DNA of 64,000 bases from an uncultured Psychrobacter sp. (lineage in GTDB: Bacteria; Pseudomonadota; Gammaproteobacteria; Pseudomonadales; Moraxellaceae), in contig CANLDW010000001.1 in NCBI GenBank assembly GCA_947489525.1, positions 124,001-188,000 on the forward strand. Reading direction: 5' to 3'. The translations under genes were made by a program, and so were the position numbers. The notes below the pieces were generated by a model. The model had not been told where the DNA came from and searched no databases. It saw nothing but the letters and a program-made list of their open reading frames with translations. Position 1 is the stretch's first letter. Each line of letters opens with the position of its first letter. This document shows, piece after piece, positions 1 to 8,968 of this stretch.

Positions 1-201
1 CTAGCAGATATTTATGCTCAAGAACAAGATTACGGCTGTTTAAACATTTTAGATATCCAAGTCAAAGATAACCGCATTTTTCGTAAACGCATCAAACTTC
101 AAAATTTTACTATCTATGATCCGCTTAAAACAAAGTCGTTCAATAGTGCCATGGACGACGTTTATGACGTTTATGTTAACAATAATGGGTTTCAAGGCTA
201 A
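1..201 (+). CDS. C-terminal end of an unrecognised protein (partial)
   Basis: An open frame enters from the left edge and ends at TAA 199-201, giving the last 66 residues of a protein. The fragment is polar and has a run of basic residues (IFRKRIKL). I do not recognise the family. It is followed by a 194-base gap before the acyl-CoA ligase, so it need not belong to the same operon. Confidence 0.6.
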   Translation, partial: LADIYAQEQDYGCLNILDIQVKDNRIFRKRIKLQNFTIYDPLKTKSFNSAMDDVYDVYVNNNGFQG

Positions 202-221
202 TAAGCCCTTTAGGAGCAACG

Positions 222-274
222 ATAGTCAACCGGCCTTAGGAGTGGTTTGACTATAAGAGTGGTTCGACTATACC
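222..274. repeat. 17-bp tandem duplication with a weak hairpin
   Basis: The unit AGTGGTTTGACTATAAG (241-257) is repeated with three changes at 258-274. ATAGTCAA at 222-229 is complementary to TTGACTAT at 247-254, so the first unit can also form an 8-bp hairpin with a 17-base loop. There is no clear T-tract, so I do not call it a terminator. Confidence 0.5.
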
Positions 275-395
275 AGTCCTTATCTTAGTTCATAAGCAGG
301 TATTTTTTATAAATTATTGATATCAACACCTATCATACTGAGCATTATAATTGCATAATCGTTGTTGCCAAACATCTTAACCAAGGATAGAAAAG

Positions 396-2042
396 ATGAT
401 TAACGGAATGATGATGCATTGCAATTTAAATATTACCTCTATCATGCAACACGCTTTGATGCTCTACCCTGAGCAACAGATCGTGACTCTAAAATCAGAT
501 GGCGTAACCCTTCATAAGTATACTTATAAAGAGGCCTTTAACCGAGTTGCTCAGTTTGCCAATAGTTTAGACCGACTCAATGTTAGCAAGAACGCTAAAA
601 TCGCTACTCTTGCATGGAATACCTACCAGCACTTTGAGCTGCACTACGCGATTCCCTGCTCAGAACGCATCTATCACACGATCAATCCCAAGCTATCACA
701 TGAGCAATTATTACAAATTATCACCTCTGCACAAGATGAGGTCATTATCGTTGAGCCAGATTGCCTACCTATTATCGAAGCCCTCTATGAACACATCAAA
801 CCCTTTGTAAAGTACTTGATTGTTCTAGGCGATGTGGATAAAACCTTATCCTCACCTCTTAGGTTTATATTTTATGAAGAATTAATCGCTACAGAATCTA
901 CGGATTACGATTGGCCAGATATTGCCGAACAAAGAGCAAGCGGGCTTTGCTATACCTCAGGCACGACAGGCAAACCCAAGGGTGTCCTGTATTCACACCG
1001 TAGCACCGTCCTACATGCATTATCCTTAAGTATGGCTAATGTGATAGGGCTAGATGAAAACAGCTGCATTTTGCCAATAGTCCCTTTGTATCATATTAGT
1101 GCGTGGGGTATGCCGTTTAACGCGGTGCTATGCGGTGCAAAAATAGTATGGCCTAACTCCTTTGCCGGTCATATTGATAAAATTTATGACTTGATTCACT
1201 CTCAAGCAGTAGATATCTCTCTAGCTGTCCCTACCATTTGGACGGCGCTCAACAACCATCTAGAAGAACACAATATTACTGACATCCCTTTGAAACGAGC
1301 TATCTCAGGGGGTTCTTCAGCCTCTTACTCTCTGATTGAAAGCCTTAGCCGTCACGGCATTAGCGTCGAAAACGCCTGGGGAATGACCGAAACCAGTTCT
1401 GTCAGTACTTGCAACCGAACCACTGAGCTCAATGACTCATCAAAAACACAGCGCCTAAAATGTGGTAGACCTATATTTGGTATGCAAATGCGATTAAAGG
1501 GCAAAGATAGTGAATTACTGCCTCATGATGGCGCGTCAGCGGGCACTTTAGAAATCAGAGGACACAACGTTGCAAGGAGCTATAGCAACAATAGGGATAA
1601 TAGCGATCAACCCATTAATAATTCAAACAATACTGATACGACTGACGTTTGGTTTGACACTGGTGATATCGCCACCCTTGATCCACAAGGCTATATGAAC
1701 ATTACTGATCGTGCAAAAGATATGATTAAGACGGGCGGCGAATGGGTCAGTAGTGTCGAGATTGAAAATGCCGCGCTCGATCATGAGTATGTTGTAGAAG
1801 CCGCGGTCATTGCTGCTAACCATCCTAAATGGGGAGAAAGGCCGCTGCTGATTCTGGTGGTTAAGCCTGACACGCATATTGAACCTACAGAAATGAAAAC
1901 ATATTTGGCAAACAAACTACATAAATGGTCTATTCCCTCTGCGATGATCTTAATCAATGAAATGCCTTATACAGGAACGGGAAAAATCAGCAAAAAAACC
2001 CTAAGGGAAAAATATTGCAATTACCTGATAGAAAATCTGTAA
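396..2042 (+). CDS. AMP-forming fatty acyl-CoA ligase
   Basis: This 548-residue ANL-superfamily enzyme activates a carboxylic acid to acyl-CoA through an acyl-adenylate. The P-loop signature YTSGTTGKPKG is at about residues 186-196. The conserved WGMTE motif and the adenylate-binding WFDTGD motif follow, then the C-terminal hinge (DRAKDMIKTGGEWVSS) and the catalytic lysine region TGTGKISKKTLR. The length suits medium/long-chain ligases of the AlkK type. An Asn/Asp-rich insertion lies just before WFDTGD. The start is chosen from AAGGAT about seven bases upstream. Its neighbours are DUF2236 and beta-oxidation genes, so it probably primes the same substrate. Chain length cannot be read from sequence. 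Confidence 0.9.
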   Translation: MINGMMMHCNLNITSIMQHALMLYPEQQIVTLKSDGVTLHKYTYKEAFNRVAQFANSLDRLNVSKNAKIATLAWNTYQHFELHYAIPCSERIYHTINPKLSHEQLLQIITSAQDEVIIVEPDCLPIIEALYEHIKPFVKYLIVLGDVDKTLSSPLRFIFYEELIATESTDYDWPDIAEQRASGLCYTSGTTGKPKGVLYSHRSTVLHALSLSMANVIGLDENSCILPIVPLYHISAWGMPFNAVLCGAKIVWPNSFAGHIDKIYDLIHSQAVDISLAVPTIWTALNNHLEEHNITDIPLKRAISGGSSASYSLIESLSRHGISVENAWGMTETSSVSTCNRTTELNDSSKTQRLKCGRPIFGMQMRLKGKDSELLPHDGASAGTLEIRGHNVARSYSNNRDNSDQPINNSNNTDTTDVWFDTGDIATLDPQGYMNITDRAKDMIKTGGEWVSSVEIENAALDHEYVVEAAVIAANHPKWGERPLLILVVKPDTHIEPTEMKTYLANKLHKWSIPSAMILINEMPYTGTGKISKKTLREKYCNYLIENL

Positions 2043-2352
2043 AAACAGTGATATCGCCAATCAAACCACTCAAACATTCAGTCTACTGCTTTGTCCTATA
2101 ATAATTTAAAGATTTATGATAAGTCAGATACTGCAAGTGTCTGGCTTTTTCTTGGCGTGCTGTTTTTCGAATATTAGTCTTATTGTTTAAATTTCTCTAA
2201 ATATCGTCAAAAGGGATGAGGGAATCAAGAAAAGAACAAGGTATGCTTGGTGTTGGAATAACTGCCTTAAAGCTAGTGAGGTGTAGTCAAAGTCCACATT
2301 TATTTGTCTATCAGTTGTTCAACAAGGAAAACTGACTCAAGGAAGAGCAATT
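2043..2352. other. intergenic region, no gene
   Basis: This 310-base gap holds a terminator near its left end (2122-2150) and an AAGGAAG ribosome site just before the DUF2236 gene. I see no convincing ORF or RNA. The promoter of the 2353 gene presumably lies here, but no clear -35/-10 pair stands out. Confidence 0.5.
2122..2150 (+). terminator. Rho-independent terminator after the acyl-CoA ligase
   Basis: AGTCAGATAC (2122-2131) pairs with GTGTCTGGCT (2137-2146), including G-U pairs, around a 5-base loop. A T-run follows. It separates the ligase from the oxygenase gene. Confidence 0.8.
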
Positions 2353-3567
2353 ATGTCCGATTTACTTATGGCTGAACCCAAAAGTGTCAAAAATAGAGAG
2401 AAATTTTTAGAATTATTTACCGAGCAAGAGTTGCAACTTATGCTCACAATGGCAAGCGAGGGCGATCCTTTGGCTGACCAAGTCGTCAAAGAACAAATGC
2501 AGGCTGACCGATCCAAAAAGGGCGATGTTGCCAAAGGCATCAAAGAAGGTTTGGCTTCATTGACCGACCCTCTACCTGCTTTGCAACAACTGTTAGCAGA
2601 GTCAGAATCCATACCCGACTGGGTAGATCAAAATAGTGTTACTAAAGGCTCTGAGAACTATCTACTTATCAGTCCGCTATGGCAGTCGGTGGCTTTGGGT
2701 CCTGGCGCGCTTACTCATACCTACTGCTCACCCACTATTGCCAACATTCTCATGAAGACAGGGAATTTGGCAAATACCGCCCTGCGCCGCATCGCTGAGA
2801 CGACTATCTGGAAACAGTACGTGTTAATGCCGGATGGCATGAGAGTTGGTAATGACGGCTATATTCACACTCTAGAAGTCCGTTTGCTCCATGCTAGAGT
2901 ACGTTTAGAGATGATAAAAAAAGGCTGGGATCATGAGGAGAGCGGCGCGCCCATCAACCAGCTAGACATGCTACGGACGTGGCTTGATTTTACATATATT
3001 CCATTTGCCGCCCTGCAAAAGCTAGGCATTACCTATAGCGAAGAGGAGTTTCACGATTTATACCACTTATGGCAACTTATCGCTAAGCAATTAGGTATCC
3101 CCGAAAAGTATTTCCGCCTTGTCTACGATCAAGAGTCCGCTGCTAAGATGACCCAAATGATCGATTTAGTCTTTGGTGAGCCCAATGAAGGCTCAAAGAT
3201 TTTGACCGATCAGATGCTCACTGCCGTTGGCCACTTCTTAACGTCGTTCTTAGGACTGCCCCCAGATACTTCTGTTGATCTTATGCATTCGTTCCTCACG
3301 CTCATTCATGGCGAGGAGATGGCAGCCAAACTCGGTATCGAGCCGAATCCGACAGCGGCGCTCATTCCTGTTTACGCTGCTGCCAACGCTTATGAGAAGC
3401 AGCTGATTAATTCTGACCCAAGCTATCGCGAAAAAACCATTCAAGAGACCTTAGCAGTCTTTACTGAGCTTGCCAAAATGGTGGAAGGAAAAACGACCTA
3501 TCAGCGTAACGTTGAGGAGATCGGCAATGTTGATATCCTGATAACGCCTGAGTCTTTAAGTGCTTAA
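2353..3567 (+). CDS. DUF2236 / MpaB-family oxygenase-like protein, copy 1
   Basis: This 404-residue protein matches the DUF2236 family, which includes latex-clearing protein Lcp (rubber oxygenase) and fungal MpaB'. Those members cleave isoprenoid C=C bonds with a b-type heme. The family signature VRLLHARVR is visible, with His180 the predicted axial heme ligand. The blocks LWQSVALGPGALTHTY and LDMLRTWLDFTYIP are also well kept. There is no signal peptide, so it is probably cytoplasmic, unlike secreted Lcp. A paralogue at 13856 aligns without large gaps and keeps His180. Its position among acyl-CoA genes suggests it oxidises the pathway's hydrophobic substrate. Family assignment is firm; the reaction is inference. 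Confidence 0.8.
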   Translation: MSDLLMAEPKSVKNREKFLELFTEQELQLMLTMASEGDPLADQVVKEQMQADRSKKGDVAKGIKEGLASLTDPLPALQQLLAESESIPDWVDQNSVTKGSENYLLISPLWQSVALGPGALTHTYCSPTIANILMKTGNLANTALRRIAETTIWKQYVLMPDGMRVGNDGYIHTLEVRLLHARVRLEMIKKGWDHEESGAPINQLDMLRTWLDFTYIPFAALQKLGITYSEEEFHDLYHLWQLIAKQLGIPEKYFRLVYDQESAAKMTQMIDLVFGEPNEGSKILTDQMLTAVGHFLTSFLGLPPDTSVDLMHSFLTLIHGEEMAAKLGIEPNPTAALIPVYAAANAYEKQLINSDPSYREKTIQETLAVFTELAKMVEGKTTYQRNVEEIGNVDILITPESLSA

Positions 3568-3753
3568 CTGCACAATAATAAAGTGCGTTAATACAATTAC
3601 TGCTTTAGAAAAAGGTAAGAATTATTTTCTTTCATAGTTTCAATATATAAGGTGTATCACTCTATAGGAACACTCGACTTATCACTTAGATAAGTTTCGC
3701 CCTTTATAACTCAAAGTATCAAAGTCGCTATCAATACTACAAGGATGTTTGCT

Positions 3754-5094
3754 ATGTTAGCTGTGATAACCAATGCCAGTGTAAAACTGGTCAATCGCTA
3801 CCTGCCCTCGTCGTTCGTTTTTTCTATCATTCTTACGCTTATTGCTTTTGCAGCCGGCCTTATTTTAACCGGTCAAGATATCCTAGCTATGTCAGGTCAT
3901 TGGGGCAATGGCCTATGGTCATTGCACGGTTTTGCCATGCAAATGGCGCTCATACTCATAACAGGGTACGCTCTTGCTAATGCACCCTTTATGCAGCGTT
4001 TTTTGGACGCTATGGCGAGCAAAGTACATTCGCCAAAAGCGGCCATTATCATAGTAACGCTAGTCGCCATGGCGGGCGCTTTGATCAACTGGGGTTTTGG
4101 TTTGGTGATCAGTGCGGTGTTTGCTCGATCGCTCGCCAAAAAAGTAGCAGAAGTCGATTATCCGCTATTGGTTGCTGCGGCTTATTCTGGATTTTTGGTT
4201 TGGCATTCAGGTCTATCGGGTTCGATACCCTTAGCACTCAGTAGTGGCGGCGATACGCTGGAACAACTTTCAGGAAGCGTACTGTCATAATCGATTCCTC
4301 TATCACAAACTATATTTGCTCCTTATAACTTAATTATTTTAGTCAGCCTAATCGTTGTTGTACCTCTTCTCAATAGTTTTATGCATCCCAAAAATCCAAA
4401 GCTGGTCGATCCTAGCATTTTCAAAAGTGAGGTGGATCGCAATCCTCAGCACGACACACCCGCTCAAAAACTCGATGACAGTCGTCTTATTGCCTTTGTC
4501 TTACTAGCGCTGGCAGTTATGTATTATGTGAATGAGTTTACGAGTAATGGCTTTAGCTTAGGGTTTAACATCGTTATCGGTCTATTCTTGTTTATCGGTC
4601 TACTAGCGCACGGCACCCTTGAGCGCTATTATCGTGCCGTAAACTCAGGCATTAGTAGTATTACTGGCATTGTACTACTCTACCCCTTCTACGGTGGCAT
4701 TATGGGCATTATGACTGGGGCAAACCTTAACGGTATCTCTATCAGCACCGAGGTTACTGAGTTCTTTATTAATAATGCTTCAGCAGACAGCTTTCCTATA
4801 TTTGCATTTTTAAGCGCTGGTATTGTTAATATTTTTGTGCCCTCAGGGGGTGGACAGTTCGCGGTTCAAGGGCCTGTCATGATACCCGCTGGTACAGCAC
4901 TTGGAGTAAATCCAAGCGTGACAGCTATGGCCATTGCGTGGGGCGATGCTTGGACCAATATGATACAGCCGTTTTGGGCGCTGCCATTATTAGGTATTGC
5001 AGGGCTTGATGCCCGCGCTATTATGGGCTACTGCCTAATTGTGCTAGCGGTATCGGGATTGATTATTATGGGCGGGCTTTGGTTTTTGGTCTAA
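3754..5094 (+). pseudogene. atoE: short-chain fatty acid transporter (AtoE-like), interrupted by in-frame TAA
   Basis: The reading frame encodes a 446-codon multi-pass membrane protein of the AtoE/TIGR00366 type, close to E. coli AtoE in length. It would import short-chain fatty acids. A single in-frame TAA at 4288-4290 splits it after about residue 178. Translation continues in the same frame through a typical block (SIPLSQTIFAPYN), then through the conserved FVPSGGGQFAVQGP and GDAWTNMIQPFWALP segments to the natural stop. No frame change is needed, so the lesion is one base substitution or a base-call error. ATG 3754 is preferred over 3745 because AAGGA (3741-3745) overlaps the earlier start. 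If the TAA is real, the product is a truncated helix bundle, unlikely to transport. Confidence 0.85.
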
Positions 5095-5127
5095 TTAACC
5101 CCTTAATTAAGTTAAAACAATAAATAC

Positions 5128-5160
5128 AAAAAGGCACTGCAATGGATGTAGTGCCTTTTT
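5128..5160 (+). terminator. strong terminator after the transporter
   Basis: AAAAAGGCACT (5128-5138) and AGTGCCTTTTT (5150-5160) form an 11-bp perfect stem with an 11-base loop. The A-run and T-run flanks would let it act in both directions. Confidence 0.9.
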
Positions 5161-5392
5161 GTATCTAATACTTTTTTTATTTAATACTTTATCAGCTTAA
5201 ACAATATGCAAAACAAGGTTCTAAGCAAGATTTGATTAAACATCTAAAGTCAACCAGCCACCACAGTCGATTAAAAGGACGGCTACTGAATGTTCAATAT
5301 AGTCCTTTTGGACGACGATATATTGATTTATTTGTCGTAGATTAAGGATAGATGTTAAAAAACCTTTAATGCTCTATAGCTAGGATATAACT

Positions 5393-6553
5393 ATGTTCCC
5401 TCGCACCCATTTTGATACCGATCATGAGCAATTTCGTGATTCTGCTAGACGTTTTTATCAAGGCGAGATAGGTCCGCATGCCGATCGCTGGCGTGAAGAG
5501 GGCTGTGTGGATAGAGAGGCTTTTACCAAAGCCGGAGAGCAAGGCTACTTACTCATGTGGGCGTAAGAAGAGTATAGCGGTCTTGGGCTACGAGACCTGC
5601 GCTACGAGCAAATCCTCGTTGAGGAAAACGTTCGTCATGGTGACATTAGTTTTTTTCAGGGCACTCACTCCATATTGGTCGGCTCCTATTTCGATAAGTT
5701 TGCGACTGTTGAACAAAAACAAAAGTATTTGCCAAAAGCGATCAGCGGCGAGACTATTCTCGCCATAGCCATGACCGAGCCTGATGCTGGTAGTGATTTG
5801 GCTGCCATACGCACCAAAGCTGAAGATAAAGGCGATCACTGGCTGCTTAATGGCGCAAAAACTTATATCTCAAACGGGATTCAAGCCGACGTCATTATCG
5901 TCGCGGCTCGTACTTCGTTCGATGATGCGCGTAGTATAGGACTAATGATCGTCGAAGCAGACATGGAAGGCTTTAAGCGCGGCAAAAAACTCAGAAAAAT
6001 GGGGCTTCATGGTCAAGATACCGCAGAGTTATTCTTTGATAATGTACGTATTCCGAAAGACAATGTCTTAAGCGATCCGAGCAAAGGCTTTTACTATATG
6101 ACCCAGTGCCTAGCCGTTGAGCGCCTCATGACCGCGATGACCTCTATTGCTCATGCGCAAGTGGCGTTTGATTTGACCTTGGAATTCGTCAAAGAGAGGC
6201 GGATTTTTGGTAAACCACTTGGCGCGATGCAAAATACCCGTTTTACCTTAGCGCAATTGCGCGCCGAAATTAATGCTCAACAAGCTTATGTCGATCAGTC
6301 AGTGCTATTGGCTAATGCCGGTACGCTAAGTGCCGAGCAAGCATCTGCCGCTAAGCTTTTGACCTCGGAGCTTGAAGGCAAAGTCATGGATAGCTGTTTG
6401 CAGTTGCATGGCGGCGCAGGCTACATGGACGAATATCGTATCAGCCGTATGTACACTGATGCCCGCATATCACGCATTTATGCTGGCGCAAGTGAGGTAA
6501 TGAAAGAGATCATTGGCCGCGGTGTCGGGCTTGATGCGCGCAAGCTTAAATAA
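5393..6553 (+). pseudogene. acyl-CoA dehydrogenase, copy 1, interrupted by in-frame TAA
   Basis: From ATG 5393 the frame reads a normal acyl-CoA dehydrogenase N-terminus (HFDTDHEQFRDSARRF). It meets TAA at 5564-5566 (codon 58) and then continues in frame (EEYSGLGLRDLRYEQ) to the end at 6553. The total of 386 codons matches the intact tandem neighbour (387). The neighbour has Asp at the stop position, within WADEAYGG; a G-to-T change in GAA would give this stop. The rest keeps the FAD/substrate blocks AMTEPDAGSDLA and GGAGYMDEYRISR. A TTG at 5675 could restart a shortened protein lacking the N-terminal alpha domain, which is unlikely to be active. The middle is almost identical at DNA level to the next gene. 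Confidence 0.88.
5791..6115 (+). repeat. near-identical DNA block shared with 6994-7318, copy 1
   Basis: About 325 bases in the middle of the first dehydrogenase gene match the same region of the second at an offset of 1203 bases, with only scattered changes. The gene ends differ much more. This pattern fits gene conversion between tandem paralogues. Confidence 0.8.
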
Positions 6554-6592
6554 ATGCCCCTGACTAAAGCTTAAAATACATGGAGTGACCCA

Positions 6593-7756
6593 ATGAGTAG
6601 CCAGCGCACGATCTTTGAGCCCGAGCACGAACAGTTCCGCGATAGCGTGCGCCGCTTTATGCAAAACGAGATTGCGCCTTTCGCTGATGAATGGCGTGAG
6701 CAAGGGTATGTCGACCCTGAGGCGTATCAGAAAACAGGTAAGCTTGGTTATCTGCTCACTTGGGCTGACGAAGCTTACGGCGGTTCAGGTATCAAGGATT
6801 TACGCTACGAGCAGATCATCCATGAAGAAAATATCTATCATGGTGACCCTTCTTTTTATCAAAACTTACATGCCATGGTCGTTGCGCCTTACTTTGATAA
6901 ATTTGGCTCAGAGGCGCAAAAACAAAAGTACCTACCCAAAGCCGTTAGTGGTGAAAGTATTTTTGCTATTGCGATGACAGAACCTAACGCTGGCAGTGAT
7001 TTGGCTGCCATACGCACCAAAGCTGAAGATAAAGGCGATCACTGGCTATTAAATGGCGCAAAAACCTATATCTCAAACGGGATTCAAGCCGACGTCATTA
7101 TCGTCGCGGCTCGTACCTCAACAGATGATGCGCGTAGTATAGGACTAATGATCGTCGAAGCAGACATGGAAGGCTTTAAGCGCGGCAAAAAGCTCAAAAA
7201 AATGGGACTTCATGGTCAAGATACCGCAGAGTTGTTCTTTGATAATGTACGTATTCCCAAAGACAATGTCTTAGGTGATGCCAGTAAAGGCTTTTATTAT
7301 ATGACCCAGTGCCTCGCTATAGAACGCTTGCAAGTCGCCATTGGCTCTATTACTGCCGCGCAGTTGGCGTTTGATATGACTTTAGACTATATCAAAGAGC
7401 GCCGTGCTTTTGGTAAACCTTTGGGCGCACTACAGCATATTCGCTTTACTATGGCGGATATGCGCGCTCAAATTGATGCGGTACAGTGCTTTATTGATCA
7501 ATGCGTGATGCTAGGTAATGAGGACAAACTAACTGCTGATCTTGCTTCACAAGCCAAGCTACTCGCCACTCAAACCGAAGGTGAAGTCGTTGATAAATGT
7601 CTACAGTTCTATGGCGGCGCAGGTTATATGGATGAATACCGCATCAGTCGTCTCTACACCGACGCGCGCGTATCTAGAATCTTTGCTGGTGCCAATGAGA
7701 TTATGCTTGAGATTATCGGACGCGGTCTTGGTCTTGATGAGAGAAAGCTGACCTAG
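6593..7756 (+). CDS. acyl-CoA dehydrogenase, copy 2 (intact)
   Basis: This 387-residue flavoprotein should oxidise an acyl-CoA to the 2-enoyl-CoA, passing electrons to ETF. The N-terminal helical domain (HEQFRDSVRRFMQNEIAPFADEW) is followed by the flavin-binding AMTEPNAGSDLAAI block. The C-terminal region carries YGGAGYMDEYRISRLYTDARV, and the end matches the usual IIGRGLGLDERK. The gene starts 39 bases after copy 1, so the two were probably one transcript. With copy 1 broken, this is likely the working enzyme of the pair. Chain-length preference cannot be told. Confidence 0.92.
   Translation: MSSQRTIFEPEHEQFRDSVRRFMQNEIAPFADEWREQGYVDPEAYQKTGKLGYLLTWADEAYGGSGIKDLRYEQIIHEENIYHGDPSFYQNLHAMVVAPYFDKFGSEAQKQKYLPKAVSGESIFAIAMTEPNAGSDLAAIRTKAEDKGDHWLLNGAKTYISNGIQADVIIVAARTSTDDARSIGLMIVEADMEGFKRGKKLKKMGLHGQDTAELFFDNVRIPKDNVLGDASKGFYYMTQCLAIERLQVAIGSITAAQLAFDMTLDYIKERRAFGKPLGALQHIRFTMADMRAQIDAVQCFIDQCVMLGNEDKLTADLASQAKLLATQTEGEVVDKCLQFYGGAGYMDEYRISRLYTDARVSRIFAGANEIMLEIIGRGLGLDERKLT
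6994..7318 (+). repeat. near-identical DNA block shared with 5791-6115, copy 2
   Basis: This is the partner of the block in copy 1. It covers the FAD-binding and beta-domain coding region, including silent sites. Confidence 0.8.
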
Positions 7757-7899
7757 TTTATCCTTTTAACTATCACAACGTTAGACTTAGCTTAAGTTAA
7801 ATACTTAGCATCCATTACAAGATTGATGAATTGATATCGTATTAAAACTTAGCCAAATTATTATCAACTTATATTAATAAATACTAGAAAGGATTCATT

Positions 7900-8871
7900 A
7901 TGAAAACCAGAATTACCGAACTGCTCAATATTAAATACCCTATTATTCAAGGGGGCATGATGTGGGTAGGCACCGCCGAGATGGCATCCGCGGTATCAAA
8001 CGCTGGCGGCTTAGGTATCATCACCGCCCTCACCCAGCCGACGCCTGAAGCATTAATTAAAGAGATCGAGCGTTACCGTACGATGACGGATAAACCCTTT
8101 GGTGTCAATTTAACCATTTTGCCTTCCATCAATCCACCGCCTTACGATGAATATATGGATGCCATTATCGATAGCGGGGTCAAGATTTTAGAAACTGCTG
8201 GCAGCAATCCAAAAACGTTCATTGCAAAAGCCAAAGCCGCCAATCTTATTACCATTCATAAATGCGTCACCGTGCGTCATGCACTATCGGCCGAGCGTCA
8301 AGGCATCGATGTGGTATCCATTGATGGCTTTGAATGTGCCGGTCACCCAGGGGAGGAGGACATCGGCGGTCTAATATTGATTCCAGCCGCCGTCAAGCAG
8401 CTCTCAATCCCTGTCGTCGCTTCTGGCGGTATTGGCGATGGTCGCGGACTGGCTGCTGCCTTAGTCTTAGGTGCTGAGGGTATCAATATGGGCACGCGTT
8501 TTTGCGCCACTGTCGAGGCGCCCATGCACGATGATATCAAGCAAGCGCTAGTCAATGCCACAGAGCGCGATACGCGTCTGATCTTTAGAACGCTAAATAA
8601 TACCGCGCGAGTGCTTAAAAATGCCATTTCAGAAGAAGTCGTCGCTATGGAGCGTCGCGAGGGCGGCGCCCAGTTTGCTGAGATACGTCCGCTCGTTGCG
8701 GGTGCTCGTGGTCAAGCCGCGCTGAACTCAGGTGAAGTGGATAACGGGGTTATCACCGCAGGACAAATTGTCGGTCTCATCGACGACATCCCTACTTGTG
8801 CTGAGCTTATTGAACGCATCGTAGCTGATTGTAAAGAGCGCTTATCTATCGCCTCAAGCTGGATGAAGTAA
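7900..8871 (+). CDS. NADH:quinone reductase of the PA1024 type (nitronate monooxygenase superfamily)
   Basis: This 323-residue FMN-dependent TIM-barrel protein would usually be labelled nitronate monooxygenase. Its motifs instead match Pseudomonas aeruginosa PA1024 as I recall it: GGMMWVGTAEMASAV, FGVNLTILPS, IHKCVTVRHALSAERQG, DGFECAGHPGEEDIGG and ASGGIGDGRGLAAAL. PA1024 was shown to be an NADH:quinone oxidoreductase with no nitronate activity. AAAGGA lies ahead of ATG 7900. In this setting it could reoxidise NADH made by beta-oxidation, or have an unknown role in the pathway. Superfamily is sure; the quinone reductase assignment is likely. Confidence 0.8.
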   Translation: MKTRITELLNIKYPIIQGGMMWVGTAEMASAVSNAGGLGIITALTQPTPEALIKEIERYRTMTDKPFGVNLTILPSINPPPYDEYMDAIIDSGVKILETAGSNPKTFIAKAKAANLITIHKCVTVRHALSAERQGIDVVSIDGFECAGHPGEEDIGGLILIPAAVKQLSIPVVASGGIGDGRGLAAALVLGAEGINMGTRFCATVEAPMHDDIKQALVNATERDTRLIFRTLNNTARVLKNAISEEVVAMERREGGAQFAEIRPLVAGARGQAALNSGEVDNGVITAGQIVGLIDDIPTCAELIERIVADCKERLSIASSWMK

Positions 8872-8968
8872 TTTCTAAGTGAATACCTGTTAATGGTTTG
8901 ATAGTGAGAGGCCCTAACACGACTTATTACGCAAACCTTCTATTGACCTAATTGAGAGCGATTTGACT

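Noticed and set aside
5675..6553. A shorter genuine dehydrogenase starting at TTG 5675
   Set aside because: It would lack the conserved N-terminal helical domain, which is fully encoded upstream in the same frame; an interrupted gene explains the data better.
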